Below, piece by piece: positions 1-6,925 of a stretch of DNA of 35,605 nucleotides. The translations under genes were made by a program, and so were the position numbers. Under the pieces are notes generated by a model. The model saw only the letters and a list, made by a program, of their open reading frames with translations. It ran no database searches and was not told the origin of the DNA. This stretch comes from an uncultured Alistipes sp. Its GTDB lineage: Bacteria > Bacteroidota > Bacteroidia > Bacteroidales > Rikenellaceae. The stretch covers positions 1 through 35,605 of the forward strand of contig CALUMM010000024.1 of the NCBI GenBank assembly GCA_944321755.1. Direction: 5' to 3'. Each line of letters starts with the position of its first letter. Position 1 is the first letter of the stretch.

Positions 1-36
1 TTCGTGTTTGTTGAAAAATTCGGTGAGTGATGTCAT
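1..36 (-). CDS. 5' end of an unidentified gene (start codon and 12 codons only)
   Basis: An ATG at 36 on the minus strand opens a frame reading MTSLTEFFNKHE before the window ends. It lies 30 bp downstream of a good Bacteroidetes promoter (66-96), which supports it as a true start. The opening resembles the N-termini of some hotdog-fold acyl-CoA thioesterases, but 12 residues are too few to assign a family. Confidence 0.4.
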   Translation of the reverse strand, partial: MTSLTEFFNKHE

Positions 37-65
37 CCTTCCAGGCTGTTTTTTAAGTAACAATG

Positions 66-96
66 CAAATATAGCGACTTAAATTAAAAAATGCAA
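66..96 (-). promoter_or_regulatory. Bacteroidetes housekeeping-type promoter for the gene starting at 36
   Basis: Read on the minus strand, a TTG (-33 element, 94-96) is followed by a 20-nt spacer and TATATTTG (66-73). This fits the known Bacteroidetes consensus TTTG-N19-21-TAnnTTTG. It implies that the gene beginning at 36 is transcribed separately from fabD, in agreement with the terminator at 142-180. Confidence 0.6.
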
Positions 97-141
97 TAAC
101 TTTTTAAGTAATTTAATAAATTTTCTGCCTAAAAGGACAAT

Positions 142-180
142 AAAAAAATAACGACCTGAATACCAGGTCGTTATTTTTTT
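142..180. terminator. Strong bidirectional intrinsic terminator downstream of fabD
   Basis: A perfect 17-bp stem (142-158 with 164-180) closes a 5-nt loop, and the arms end in runs of seven A and seven T. The symmetry means it can terminate in both directions. On the minus strand it stops fabD transcripts about 140 nt beyond the stop codon. A smaller GC hairpin at 285-304 (7-bp stem, 6-nt loop) lies closer to fabD but has no U-tract. Confidence 0.85.
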
Positions 181-318
181 TGGGCAGGACGGGTGCGTTG
201 TCCGGGCGGCAGCCATGGCATTCGGGACGCTTCGTCCGCAGAACCACTTACCCCCCCCCTGGAATTGGCACCGGACCCTTTTCTCGGGATTGCACACAAT
301 CCCGCTCCCGTGAGGGGG

Positions 319-1200
319 TTACAGCGTCGATTTCGACTCGACGGTGGCGTTGGCGTCGACCTTGCGGATCAGACCCTGGAGCACCGTGCCGGGGCCGAGC
401 TCGGTGAACTCCGTCACGCCGTCGGCCAGCATGTTCTTGACGATATAGGTCCAGCGCACCGGAGCCGTCAACTGGGCGATCAGGTTGGCCTTGATGGCGG
501 CGGGATCGGTGTAGGGTTTGGCGTCGACGTTCTGGTAGATCGGGCACGAGGGGGTCTGGAACGGAGCCTCATGGATGGCCTTTTCGAGCTCCTGCTTGGC
601 GGGCTCCATCAGCGGCGAGTGGAACGCCCCGCCGACCGGCAGGCGCAGGGCGCGGCGTGCTCCGGCTGCCTTGGCCTTCTCGCAGGCGGCCTCTACGGCC
701 TCCACGGCTCCCGAGATCACCAGCTGCCCCGGGCAGTTGTAGTTGGCGGCTACGACCACGCCGTCGACCGAGGCGCAGATCTCCTCGACGGTCTTGTCGT
801 CCAAACCGAGGATGGCGGCCATCGTGCCGGGCTGTGCCTCGCAGGCGGCCTGCATGGCCATGGCACGTTTCGAGACGAGTTTCAGGCCGTCCTCGAACGA
901 GAGGGCTCCGGCAACGACCAGCGCCGAGAATTCACCCAGCGAGTGTCCGGCAACGGCATCGGGTTTTACACCGAGGGCCTTGGCCATGATCACCGAGTGG
1001 AGGAAAACGGCCGGTTGGGTGACCTTCGTCTGCTTGAGTTCGTCGTCCGTTCCGGCGAACATGATGTCCGTGATGCGGAATCCGAGTATCTCGTTGGCTT
1101 TCTCGAAGAGTTCCTTTGCTTCGGGAACGTTGTCGTAGAGGTCCTTGCCCATCCCGACGGCCTGGGCGCCCTGGCCCGGGAACACGTAAGCGTGCTTCAT
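319..1200 (-). CDS. fabD: Malonyl-CoA:ACP transacylase (FabD)
   Basis: This 293-residue cytoplasmic protein transfers the malonyl group from CoA to acyl carrier protein, supplying the extender unit for type II fatty-acid synthesis. Visible family features are the N-terminal FPGQGAQ motif (residues 7-13), the nucleophile elbow GHSLG with Ser87, and the catalytic His194 in GAFHSP. Length is close to the usual 300-310 residues and both ends look complete. The gene stands alone here, without fabF, fabG or acpP beside it. A TAnnTTTG-like -7 element lies 30 nt upstream (1230-1237), and the start codon is the first Met before the FPGQG motif. The upstream region is shared with the divergent riboswitch transcript. 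Confidence 0.96.
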   Translation of the reverse strand: MKHAYVFPGQGAQAVGMGKDLYDNVPEAKELFEKANEILGFRITDIMFAGTDDELKQTKVTQPAVFLHSVIMAKALGVKPDAVAGHSLGEFSALVVAGALSFEDGLKLVSKRAMAMQAACEAQPGTMAAILGLDDKTVEEICASVDGVVVAANYNCPGQLVISGAVEAVEAACEKAKAAGARRALRLPVGGAFHSPLMEPAKQELEKAIHEAPFQTPSCPIYQNVDAKPYTDPAAIKANLIAQLTAPVRWTYIVKNMLADGVTEFTELGPGTVLQGLIRKVDANATVESKSTL

Positions 1201-1226
1201 GATTTTCGTGTTTTTTGGTTTAGCGG

Positions 1227-1258
1227 TTGCAAAGATACGAATTTATTTTCTAACTTTG
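1227..1258 (+). promoter_or_regulatory. Promoter of the cobalamin-riboswitch transcript
   Basis: TTG at 1227-1229, a 21-nt spacer and TAACTTTG at 1251-1258 match the Bacteroidetes housekeeping promoter. Transcription would begin a few nucleotides downstream, just before the cobalamin aptamer. It interlocks with the fabD -7 element on the opposite strand. Confidence 0.65.
1230..1237 (-). promoter_or_regulatory. Candidate -7 element for fabD
   Basis: The minus strand reads TATCTTTG, an exact TAnnTTTG match 30 nt before the fabD start. No clear TTG lies 19-21 nt upstream, so the -33 half is not supported. Confidence 0.4.
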
Positions 1259-1264
1259 CACCGC

Positions 1265-1480
1265 CAAGGTTCACAAAGGGCCCATGCCGAGTATGCAATT
1301 GAGTATGCAGAAGGTTGTGGGACTCTGCGTGATGAAAAGGGAATGCCGTGAAAGTCGGCAGCAGTTCCCGCTGCTGTAAGTCCCGCTGATTGCCGCAACA
1401 CGCTGCCACTGGTCCTCGCAGGACCGGGAAGGCGTTGCGACAGGGATGAGCCAGAAGACCTGCCTTGCAGCTTCCCGGGA
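1265..1480 (+). promoter_or_regulatory. Cobalamin (vitamin B12) riboswitch aptamer
   Basis: The leader carries the ordered conserved blocks of the cobalamin riboswitch family. These are AAAAGGGAA followed by a GTGAAAGTC segment (1335-1355), CCCGCTGCTGTAAG (1367-1380), GCCACTG (1405-1411), GGGAAGGC (1426-1433) and CCAGAAGACCTGCC (1451-1464). Some positions differ from consensus, for example CCGTGAAAGTC instead of GGTGAAAATCC and CTGCTGTAA instead of CAACTGTAA. The core order and spacing leave little doubt. Known members bind adenosyl- or methylcobalamin and repress downstream genes. The outer limits given are approximate because the P1 stem was not resolved by eye. Confidence 0.88.
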
Positions 1481-1605
1481 GGGGAGAATCTTTTTCGAGC
1501 GCATCTGCGGAGAACGGAGCATCGTGGATTTCGGCCTCGGGCCGCAAGAAAAACGGCTGGCGTTTGGTGTGATACGGCGAAAACGGAGGATTCGATCTCG
1601 GGAGG

Positions 1606-1631
1606 TCCGGGACCGGATTTTTTGTTTTTAT
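1606..1631 (+). terminator. Candidate riboswitch expression-platform terminator
   Basis: TCCGG (1606-1610) and CCGGA (1613-1617) can pair, and the register GGTCC-G-GGACC is an overlapping alternative. T6GT5 follows directly. It lies about 140 nt after the aptamer and 25 nt before the first start codon, where a transcriptional off-switch would sit. The stem is short, so translational control remains possible. Confidence 0.45.
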
Positions 1632-1655
1632 ACATTTATTGTAAACCAAACGACC

Positions 1656-2768
1656 ATGAAACGATTTCTATTTGCTTCGGCCTTTGTGCTGGTGGCGGTG
1701 CTGACTTTTGTCGGCTGTGCGAAAGATGACAACGGGAATGCTTCGGTTCCGGCGACGGCCGTCGTGCTGGATGTCACGGAAAAGGACCTCGCGGTGGGGG
1801 AGACCCTCCAACTGACGGCGACGCCCGCTCCGGCCGATACGACGGATCCGGTGGTATGGAGCTCGGACAAGGAGACCGTGGCCACGGTTTCGGAAACGGG
1901 TCTGGTGACGGCCGTAGCGCCGGGTACGGCGGTTGTCAAGGCCGTTTGCGGCAGCGTGTCGGCGACCTGCACCGTACAGGTTGTCGAGCCGACGCCCGCC
2001 GTGGAGTATGACATCATCTCCTTCGAGGAGGGTGAAGGGTTGAAAGACCTCGAAGGCAAAGCCGTCACACTGGGCGATATCGAGGTGGTCGGCGGAAGTG
2101 CTGCCGGGACCCATCACCAGGTTTTCTGGGCAAAACCCTATGCGGCCGAGTACGGTGACCCCGAAGCGATCATGGGCCTGGAACTCGACTGTCCGCTCTT
2201 CTCCACCGCCGATGAGAATGTCTGGTTCGGCTCCTACTATTGCGACTGCACCGGCTGGGGCACTCAGATGGATACGTGGGGCGGCTTCGTGCTGTCGCGG
2301 AACTGCAATACGACGGCGACGGCATACGATTACGCCAATCAGTTCTCGGTCTATGCCGAGTCGGGGGCCAATTCGGGCAACACTTTTGCCGTGGCCTACT
2401 GCAACGGCATGATGGGCGGGGCATACTCCGCGCCGGTCATTGAATTCGCCAAAACACCCCGCACGGTGGCCTATCTGTACATGGCTCCCTCGACGATGCT
2501 CGATTCCTATTATAAATACGATGCTATGGCCGCCAAGGACCGCACGTTCGGGTTCCGGATCACCGGGTCGCTGAAGGATGTACAGACCGGTACGGTGGAT
2601 GTGACGCTGGTGAAGAACAGCACGGTCGAGGCCGGATGGGTCAAGGTCGATCTCTCGGCGCTGGGCCAGGTCGACAAACTGACCTTCGCGCCCGAAGGCA
2701 TCAATCCCAACAAGGATTTCGATCCGGTTTACTTCTGCCTGGACGAAATCGCGCTCGTGAAAGAGTAA
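1656..2768 (+). CDS. Riboswitch-controlled surface lipoprotein, Ig-like (BIG2) plus DUF4465
   Basis: A 370-residue lipoprotein. The signal peptide ends in a lipobox with Cys21 and is followed by AKDD, an acidic sequence like the Bacteroidetes lipoprotein export signal, so it is probably displayed on the cell surface. Residues about 33-110 form a bacterial Ig-like group 2 domain (VTEKDLAVGETLQLTAT, then WSSDKETVATVS). Residues about 114-370 form a DUF4465 domain, beginning YDIISFE and ending FCLDEIALVKE. I recall DUF4465-type lipoproteins (BtuH) being reported as cobamide-binding surface proteins of gut Bacteroidetes, which fits the B12 riboswitch upstream; that link is from memory. The start at 1656 is preferred because an in-frame earlier ATG (1446) would place the aptamer inside the coding region and lose the signal peptide. 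Confidence 0.85.
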   Translation: MKRFLFASAFVLVAVLTFVGCAKDDNGNASVPATAVVLDVTEKDLAVGETLQLTATPAPADTTDPVVWSSDKETVATVSETGLVTAVAPGTAVVKAVCGSVSATCTVQVVEPTPAVEYDIISFEEGEGLKDLEGKAVTLGDIEVVGGSAAGTHHQVFWAKPYAAEYGDPEAIMGLELDCPLFSTADENVWFGSYYCDCTGWGTQMDTWGGFVLSRNCNTTATAYDYANQFSVYAESGANSGNTFAVAYCNGMMGGAYSAPVIEFAKTPRTVAYLYMAPSTMLDSYYKYDAMAAKDRTFGFRITGSLKDVQTGTVDVTLVKNSTVEAGWVKVDLSALGQVDKLTFAPEGINPNKDFDPVYFCLDEIALVKE

Positions 2769-2789
2769 GACTTTTTAAAACATATTGCT

Positions 2790-3617
2790 ATGAAACTTTT
2801 CCCACACGTTTTTCTGGCGGTGCTGTGTGTTGCCGCCCTGGCCGCCTGTTCGAAAGATGACGAGAAGAATCCGGATCCTGACGGGCAGTACGATCTTATC
2901 TCCTTCGAACCCTCGGAACACATGGTCGATGTCAACGGCGAAGAAATTGCGCTGAAAAGCGTCACCATGAGCCTCTATGAAGGGGCCGGATACGCCGACT
3001 TCACCTTTTCCTCCGTCTACTGCGGCAAGGAGTACGCCACGACGGCCGATTACGACGGTCCGCTCTTCATGACCGCCGACGGATCGGTGAAATTCCTCTC
3101 CTACTATGCTTCCGGTTTTGACTACTGGAACGGAATCGCTGTGGCTGCCATGCCCGACATGCAGTCGGCCGCCAGCGCCACGAAGCAGCAGTTCTCCGTA
3201 TGGGCCGAAGGCGGTGCCAACAATACGCCGACCTATGCCGTCTGCTACGACTCGAATACCCCTTCGGAGGGATATCCTGCCGGGATGAGCAAATCGGGTT
3301 ATCCGACCTTCACCCTTGCGCAGCCCCGGGTTATCGATCACCTCTACATCGCCAATTCGACCTATGTCTACAATTGGTTCCAGGGCGAAGAGGACGACTT
3401 GTTCCAGGTGAAGATCACCGGATGGAAGGGTGACTCCGAAGTGGGTTCGACGACCGAGACGTTGATTTCGGGTTCGACGAAGCTCGCCGGATGGCGCAAG
3501 GTGAATTTGGCCTCGTTGGGAGCCGTCGATAAACTGGTCTTCAAGGTGGCGGGTATTGACATTACGCAGGATCCCTCCTATTTCTGCATCGACGAAATCG
3601 CGCTTGTGAAGGAGTAA
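2790..3617 (+). CDS. Riboswitch-controlled surface lipoprotein, DUF4465
   Basis: A 275-residue lipoprotein, 21 bp downstream of the preceding DUF4465 gene and surely in the same transcript. The signal peptide ends in LAAC (Cys20) followed by SKDDE, again a likely surface-export signal. Almost the whole mature protein is one DUF4465 domain, from YDLISFE near residue 33 to FCIDEIALVKE at the end. It shares the family pattern with its neighbour (QFSVWAEGGAN against QFSVYAESGAN) but lacks the Ig-like domain. It is probably a duplicated paralogue with a related cobamide-binding or accessory role. A strong terminator follows 25 bp after the stop, so the operon has only two genes. Confidence 0.85.
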   Translation: MKLFPHVFLAVLCVAALAACSKDDEKNPDPDGQYDLISFEPSEHMVDVNGEEIALKSVTMSLYEGAGYADFTFSSVYCGKEYATTADYDGPLFMTADGSVKFLSYYASGFDYWNGIAVAAMPDMQSAASATKQQFSVWAEGGANNTPTYAVCYDSNTPSEGYPAGMSKSGYPTFTLAQPRVIDHLYIANSTYVYNWFQGEEDDLFQVKITGWKGDSEVGSTTETLISGSTKLAGWRKVNLASLGAVDKLVFKVAGIDITQDPSYFCIDEIALVKE

Positions 3618-3642
3618 TCCAGCTCCCGGCCATTCTGAAAAC

Positions 3643-3674
3643 AACCGCCCCCGCAGCTTCCTGCGGGGGCGGTT
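3643..3674. terminator. Intrinsic terminator ending the DUF4465 operon, also facing rhaD
   Basis: A 14-bp perfect GC-rich stem (3643-3656 with 3661-3674) has a CTTC tetraloop, with AAAA before and TTTT after. It can act in both directions between the convergent DUF4465 and rha operons. Its right arm is also the first unit of the 19-bp repeat array that follows. Confidence 0.85.
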
Positions 3675-3740
3675 TTGTAGGGACCGGGCGGTTTCGCGGG
3701 GACCGGACCGCTTCGTGGGGACCGGGCGGTTTCGCGGGTT
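3667..3740. repeat. Degenerate 19-bp tandem repeat overlapping the terminator
   Basis: Four units with a strict 19-bp step start at 3667, 3686, 3705 and 3724. The pattern is GGGCGGTTT followed by YGYGGGGACC; the third unit reads GGACCGCTT instead. The first unit is the terminator's own 3' arm. The array lies in the 3' untranslated region of the rha operon and encodes nothing recognisable. The remaining bases to 3797 are GC-rich with no further feature seen. Confidence 0.75.
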
Positions 3741-3797
3741 CGGGACGGAGAGCCGTTTCCGGCGGGCCGCCCTTCTGCCGCCGCCGGGCCGGGAGGA

Positions 3798-4601
3798 TCA
3801 GAGGTTGAACGCCCTTTTGAGCTCGTCCATCTGCTCGGGGGTCGTGCCCGTGGGTTCGAAGCCCATGGACTTGGCCGTGAGGTAGATTTGGGCCGATTTC
3901 GAGAGGACGTCGATCTGGTCGAAGGCCTCCATGACGTCGGGCCCCACGGCACAGACGCCGTGCTTCTCCCACATCACCACGTCGTACTCCTTCAACTGCT
4001 CGATCGTTGCCCGGGCCAGCTCCACGGAAGACGGCATGGCGTAGGGTACGATTCCGAGGCCCTTGGGGCAGAAGGCCCGCGTCTCGGGGATCATCGACCA
4101 CAGAAGGTTGGTCAGCACGTCCTTTTCGAGAAAGGCCGGGTTGTGGGTCATCGCCACGAGGTCGATCGGGTGGGTGTGGATCGCCGCGCGGTAGCCATTT
4201 CCCGCGGCGAGCATCTGCTCGTGCATGGCCAGGTGCGACGCCAGTTCGGAGGTCGGGCGCACGGGATGGTCGGCGACGATTTCGTAGGAGGCTCCGTCGT
4301 CGAGGATACGGATCACCGCACCGTTCTCCATCGGGCGGCGGGCCAGGTCGCGCATTCGGCGGTTCGTGCCCTTGCAGAAGAAGTAGCAACCTTTGAGCCG
4401 GGGCAGGGTCATGCCGAACGAAATCGGCTCGCTGAGGGGCGGCAGGGCGCGGATCTCGTTGTCGATGCACTCCGTGACGTTGATCGTGATGTTGCCGCCG
4501 TTGCGCTCGGCCCAGCCCTTTTGCCAGAGGTATCCGGCCACTTCGGCCACCTCTTCGACCCGGCGGGTCAGTTCCGGGCGGTTTTCGAGTATGGATTTCA
4601 T
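3798..4601 (-). CDS. rhaD: L-rhamnulose-1-phosphate aldolase (RhaD)
   Basis: This 267-residue class II (zinc) aldolase splits rhamnulose 1-phosphate into dihydroxyacetone phosphate and L-lactaldehyde, the last step of the pathway encoded here. The zinc site is visible as His142 and His144 (IHTHPIDLVAMTHNP) and His214 (WEKHGVCAVG), with the catalytic Glu119 in PTSELASH. Length fits the family (about 270). I start it at 4601 (MKSILENRPEL): the in-frame ATG 57 bp upstream lies inside the end of rhaT and would add a Cys-rich tail not seen in the family. It follows rhaT by 10 bp and is the last gene of the rha operon. Confidence 0.94.
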   Translation of the reverse strand: MKSILENRPELTRRVEEVAEVAGYLWQKGWAERNGGNITINVTECIDNEIRALPPLSEPISFGMTLPRLKGCYFFCKGTNRRMRDLARRPMENGAVIRILDDGASYEIVADHPVRPTSELASHLAMHEQMLAAGNGYRAAIHTHPIDLVAMTHNPAFLEKDVLTNLLWSMIPETRAFCPKGLGIVPYAMPSSVELARATIEQLKEYDVVMWEKHGVCAVGPDVMEAFDQIDVLSKSAQIYLTAKSMGFEPTGTTPEQMDELKRAFNL

Positions 4602-4611
4602 GAATTGCGGT

Positions 4612-5640
4612 TTATTGGAACAAAGATGGGAAAAATATCGAGAAAAGCAACAGGACAAGTCCCGCGGCGAGTGTCGCCAGCGTGCGGGTGCTGGATCCCT
4701 TCCACTCCTTGAGCAGGATGCCCCAAAGGTTCGAGAAGAGGACGTTGAGCGACATGAGGATGCTCCACGAGAAGGCCGTGAGCACGGGCGAACCGGCGAG
4801 GAAACTCTTGCCCGTCTCCAGCCCGAAGAACTGCGAGTACCAGAGTACGCCAGCCAGGGCGCAGAACAGCAGGTTGTTGGCCAGTGTGGAGCGGCTGACG
4901 CGGAGATACTCCCCGGCGGTGCGGTTGCGCACGTTCTGGTAGAGGCAGTAGGCGGCGTTGGTGACGAATCCGCCGGTGGTGACGAGCAGGATGACGGGCA
5001 GCCCGGCGAAGAGCGGTGCGACGCCCTGCGCGGCGGCCGCAGCCTTGATCGGTGCTCCGGCGTCGAGTCCCAGGGCGAAGCAGGCGCTCATCACACCGGC
5101 CAGCAGGGCCACGACGAGGCCTTTCGTGAGGGCGAAGTCGCGGATGGCGGCTCGTTTCTCCTCCTCGCTCATCGTTGCGGCGCGCAGCGACCCGGCGTAG
5201 CCGATTACGGCGATGCCCGCCAGCGTGATGGCGACGCCGATCAGGAGGATAAGCCCGGGGCCGTGCAGGAGGTCCGTCCCGGCGAAGAGGGCCGGGAGCA
5301 GCGTGCCGAATGCCGAGCAGGTTCCGAGCGAGATCGACTGCCCGAGCGCCACGCCGAGGTAGCGCATCGAGAGCCCGAAGGTCAGGCCGCCGACGCCCCA
5401 CAGCGCGCCGTAGACAATGGCCCGGAGGGCGCCGCCCTGGCCCAGCAGGGCGAAGAGCGAACTCCCCGCGGGAACGGCGATCAGAGCCCCGAGCAGCGGG
5501 AAGAGAAGCCATGCGAAGATGCCCTGCACCATCCAGAAGTTCTCCCAGCTCCATTCGCGCACGCGGTTGATCGGCACGTAGGAACTCGACTGCCCGAACG
5601 AACCGAGGGCGATGATCAGCAAACCGATGAAGATCTCCAT
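4612..5640 (-). CDS. rhaT: L-rhamnose/H+ symporter (RhaT)
   Basis: A 342-residue inner-membrane protein made of about ten hydrophobic helices, which brings L-rhamnose into the cytoplasm by proton symport. Family features are the N-terminal FIGLLIIALGSFGQSSSYVPI region, the loop VREWSWENFW, and the GGLTFGLSMRYLGVALG segment around residues 82-98. Length agrees with RhaT proteins (about 340). The start lies 4 bp after the rhaA stop, a tight arrangement that implies co-transcription and perhaps translational coupling. In Bacteroides thetaiotaomicron the equivalent permease sits in the same operon position. Confidence 0.93.
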   Translation of the reverse strand: MEIFIGLLIIALGSFGQSSSYVPINRVREWSWENFWMVQGIFAWLLFPLLGALIAVPAGSSLFALLGQGGALRAIVYGALWGVGGLTFGLSMRYLGVALGQSISLGTCSAFGTLLPALFAGTDLLHGPGLILLIGVAITLAGIAVIGYAGSLRAATMSEEEKRAAIRDFALTKGLVVALLAGVMSACFALGLDAGAPIKAAAAAQGVAPLFAGLPVILLVTTGGFVTNAAYCLYQNVRNRTAGEYLRVSRSTLANNLLFCALAGVLWYSQFFGLETGKSFLAGSPVLTAFSWSILMSLNVLFSNLWGILLKEWKGSSTRTLATLAAGLVLLLFSIFFPSLFQ

Positions 5641-5644
5641 AGGG

Positions 5645-6901
5645 CTATCCGCGTTTGGAGGTTACGTCGCGTTCGTACTGCTGGACGTCGGCGATGAACG
5701 TTTCGCCGACGGGCACGTCGTTGCGGCGGCAGAACTCGTCCCAGACGGCGTTCCAGGGCAGCGATTTCGACTCTTCGAGCAGGGCCAGGCGTTCGAAACC
5801 CTGTCCGTTGGCCTCGTATGCGCGGAGTTGGGCGAGGGGTTCGAGCAGCGCCTGCATCAGGGCCTTCTGCGTGGCCCGCGAGCCGATGACGTAGGCGCCG
5901 ATGCGGTTGATCGAGGCGTCGAAATAGTCCAGGCCGATGTGCACGCGGTCGAGGGCATCGCAGCGCACGATCTCCTTGCAGAGCTCCAGCGTGTCGTCGT
6001 TGAGGATCGTCACGTGGTCCGAGTCCCAGCGCACCGGGCGCGAGACGTGCAGCATCACCTCCGGGGTGAAGAGCAGCAGCGACGAGATCTTGTCGGCGAC
6101 GGACTCCGTGGGGTGGAAGTGTCCCGTGTCGAGCGTGACGATCTTGCCGCGCGAGGTGCCGTAGCCGATGTAGAAGTCGTTCGAGCCGACGGTGTAGCTC
6201 TCCAGCCCGATGCCGAAGACCTTCGACTCGATGCAGTCCTTCATGTGGGTGTACTCCGTCTCGAAGATGCGGTCCAGCGAGTCGCGCAGCAGTTCGCGGT
6301 ACTTCATGCGGTTGACCGTGAGGTCCTTCGACCCGTCGTGCACCCAGATGTTCATGATCGAGGGGTCGCCCTGCGCCTTGCCCATCTCCTCGGCGATGGC
6401 GCGGCAGCGCTTCGTGTGCTCGATCCAGAATTCACGGATCGCCGGATCGGGGTTCGCCAGCGAGAGGTCGCCCGACTTCGGGTGCGAGAACGACGTGGAG
6501 TTGAAGTCCAGCTTCATGTCGTGGGCCTTCGCCCAGTCGATCCAGCCCTGGAAGTGGCGCGGCTCGACCTGGTCGCGGTCGACGAACTGCCCGCCGAATT
6601 CGCCGTAGATTTCGTGGAGGTTCAGACGGTGCTTGCCCGGGATGAGCGATTGGGCCTTGAGGATGTCGGCGCGCAGTTCGTCGATGTTGCGCGCCTTGCC
6701 CGGGTAGTTGCCCGTAGCCTGAATGCCTCCCGTGAGCTCTCCGCCCAGCTTCTCGAATCCCGTCACGTCGTCGGCCTGCCAGCAGTGGAGCGACAGCGAG
6801 ATGCCTTGCAGCGCCGCAAGGGCCTTCTCCGTATCTACGCCGATGGCCGCATAGCGCTCCCGGGCAATTTCATAAGCACGTGTGATCTGTTCCTGTTTCA
6901 T
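5645..6901 (-). CDS. rhaA: L-rhamnose isomerase (RhaA/RhaI)
   Basis: A 418-residue cytoplasmic metalloenzyme that converts L-rhamnose to L-rhamnulose. The TIM-barrel metal-site motifs of the family are all present: Glu234 in FGIGLESYTVGS, Asp258 and His261 in TLDTGHFHPTE, His285 in LHVSRPVRWDSDHV with Asp293 and Asp295, and Asp325 in LDYFDAS. Length is typical for the RhaA family (about 420). It lies 24 bp downstream of the kinase gene and 4 bp upstream of rhaT, in the middle of a four-gene operon. No truncation or substituted active-site residue is visible. Confidence 0.96.
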   Translation of the reverse strand: MKQEQITRAYEIARERYAAIGVDTEKALAALQGISLSLHCWQADDVTGFEKLGGELTGGIQATGNYPGKARNIDELRADILKAQSLIPGKHRLNLHEIYGEFGGQFVDRDQVEPRHFQGWIDWAKAHDMKLDFNSTSFSHPKSGDLSLANPDPAIREFWIEHTKRCRAIAEEMGKAQGDPSIMNIWVHDGSKDLTVNRMKYRELLRDSLDRIFETEYTHMKDCIESKVFGIGLESYTVGSNDFYIGYGTSRGKIVTLDTGHFHPTESVADKISSLLLFTPEVMLHVSRPVRWDSDHVTILNDDTLELCKEIVRCDALDRVHIGLDYFDASINRIGAYVIGSRATQKALMQALLEPLAQLRAYEANGQGFERLALLEESKSLPWNAVWDEFCRRNDVPVGETFIADVQQYERDVTSKRG

Positions 6902-6925
6902 GTCGGTATGTGTTTTATGGGTTTG

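Noticed and set aside
1446-1655. Longer start for the first DUF4465 lipoprotein, inside the riboswitch
   Set aside because: It would translate the aptamer's 3' end and bury the lipoprotein signal peptide; the ATG at 1656 gives a perfect lipobox signal.
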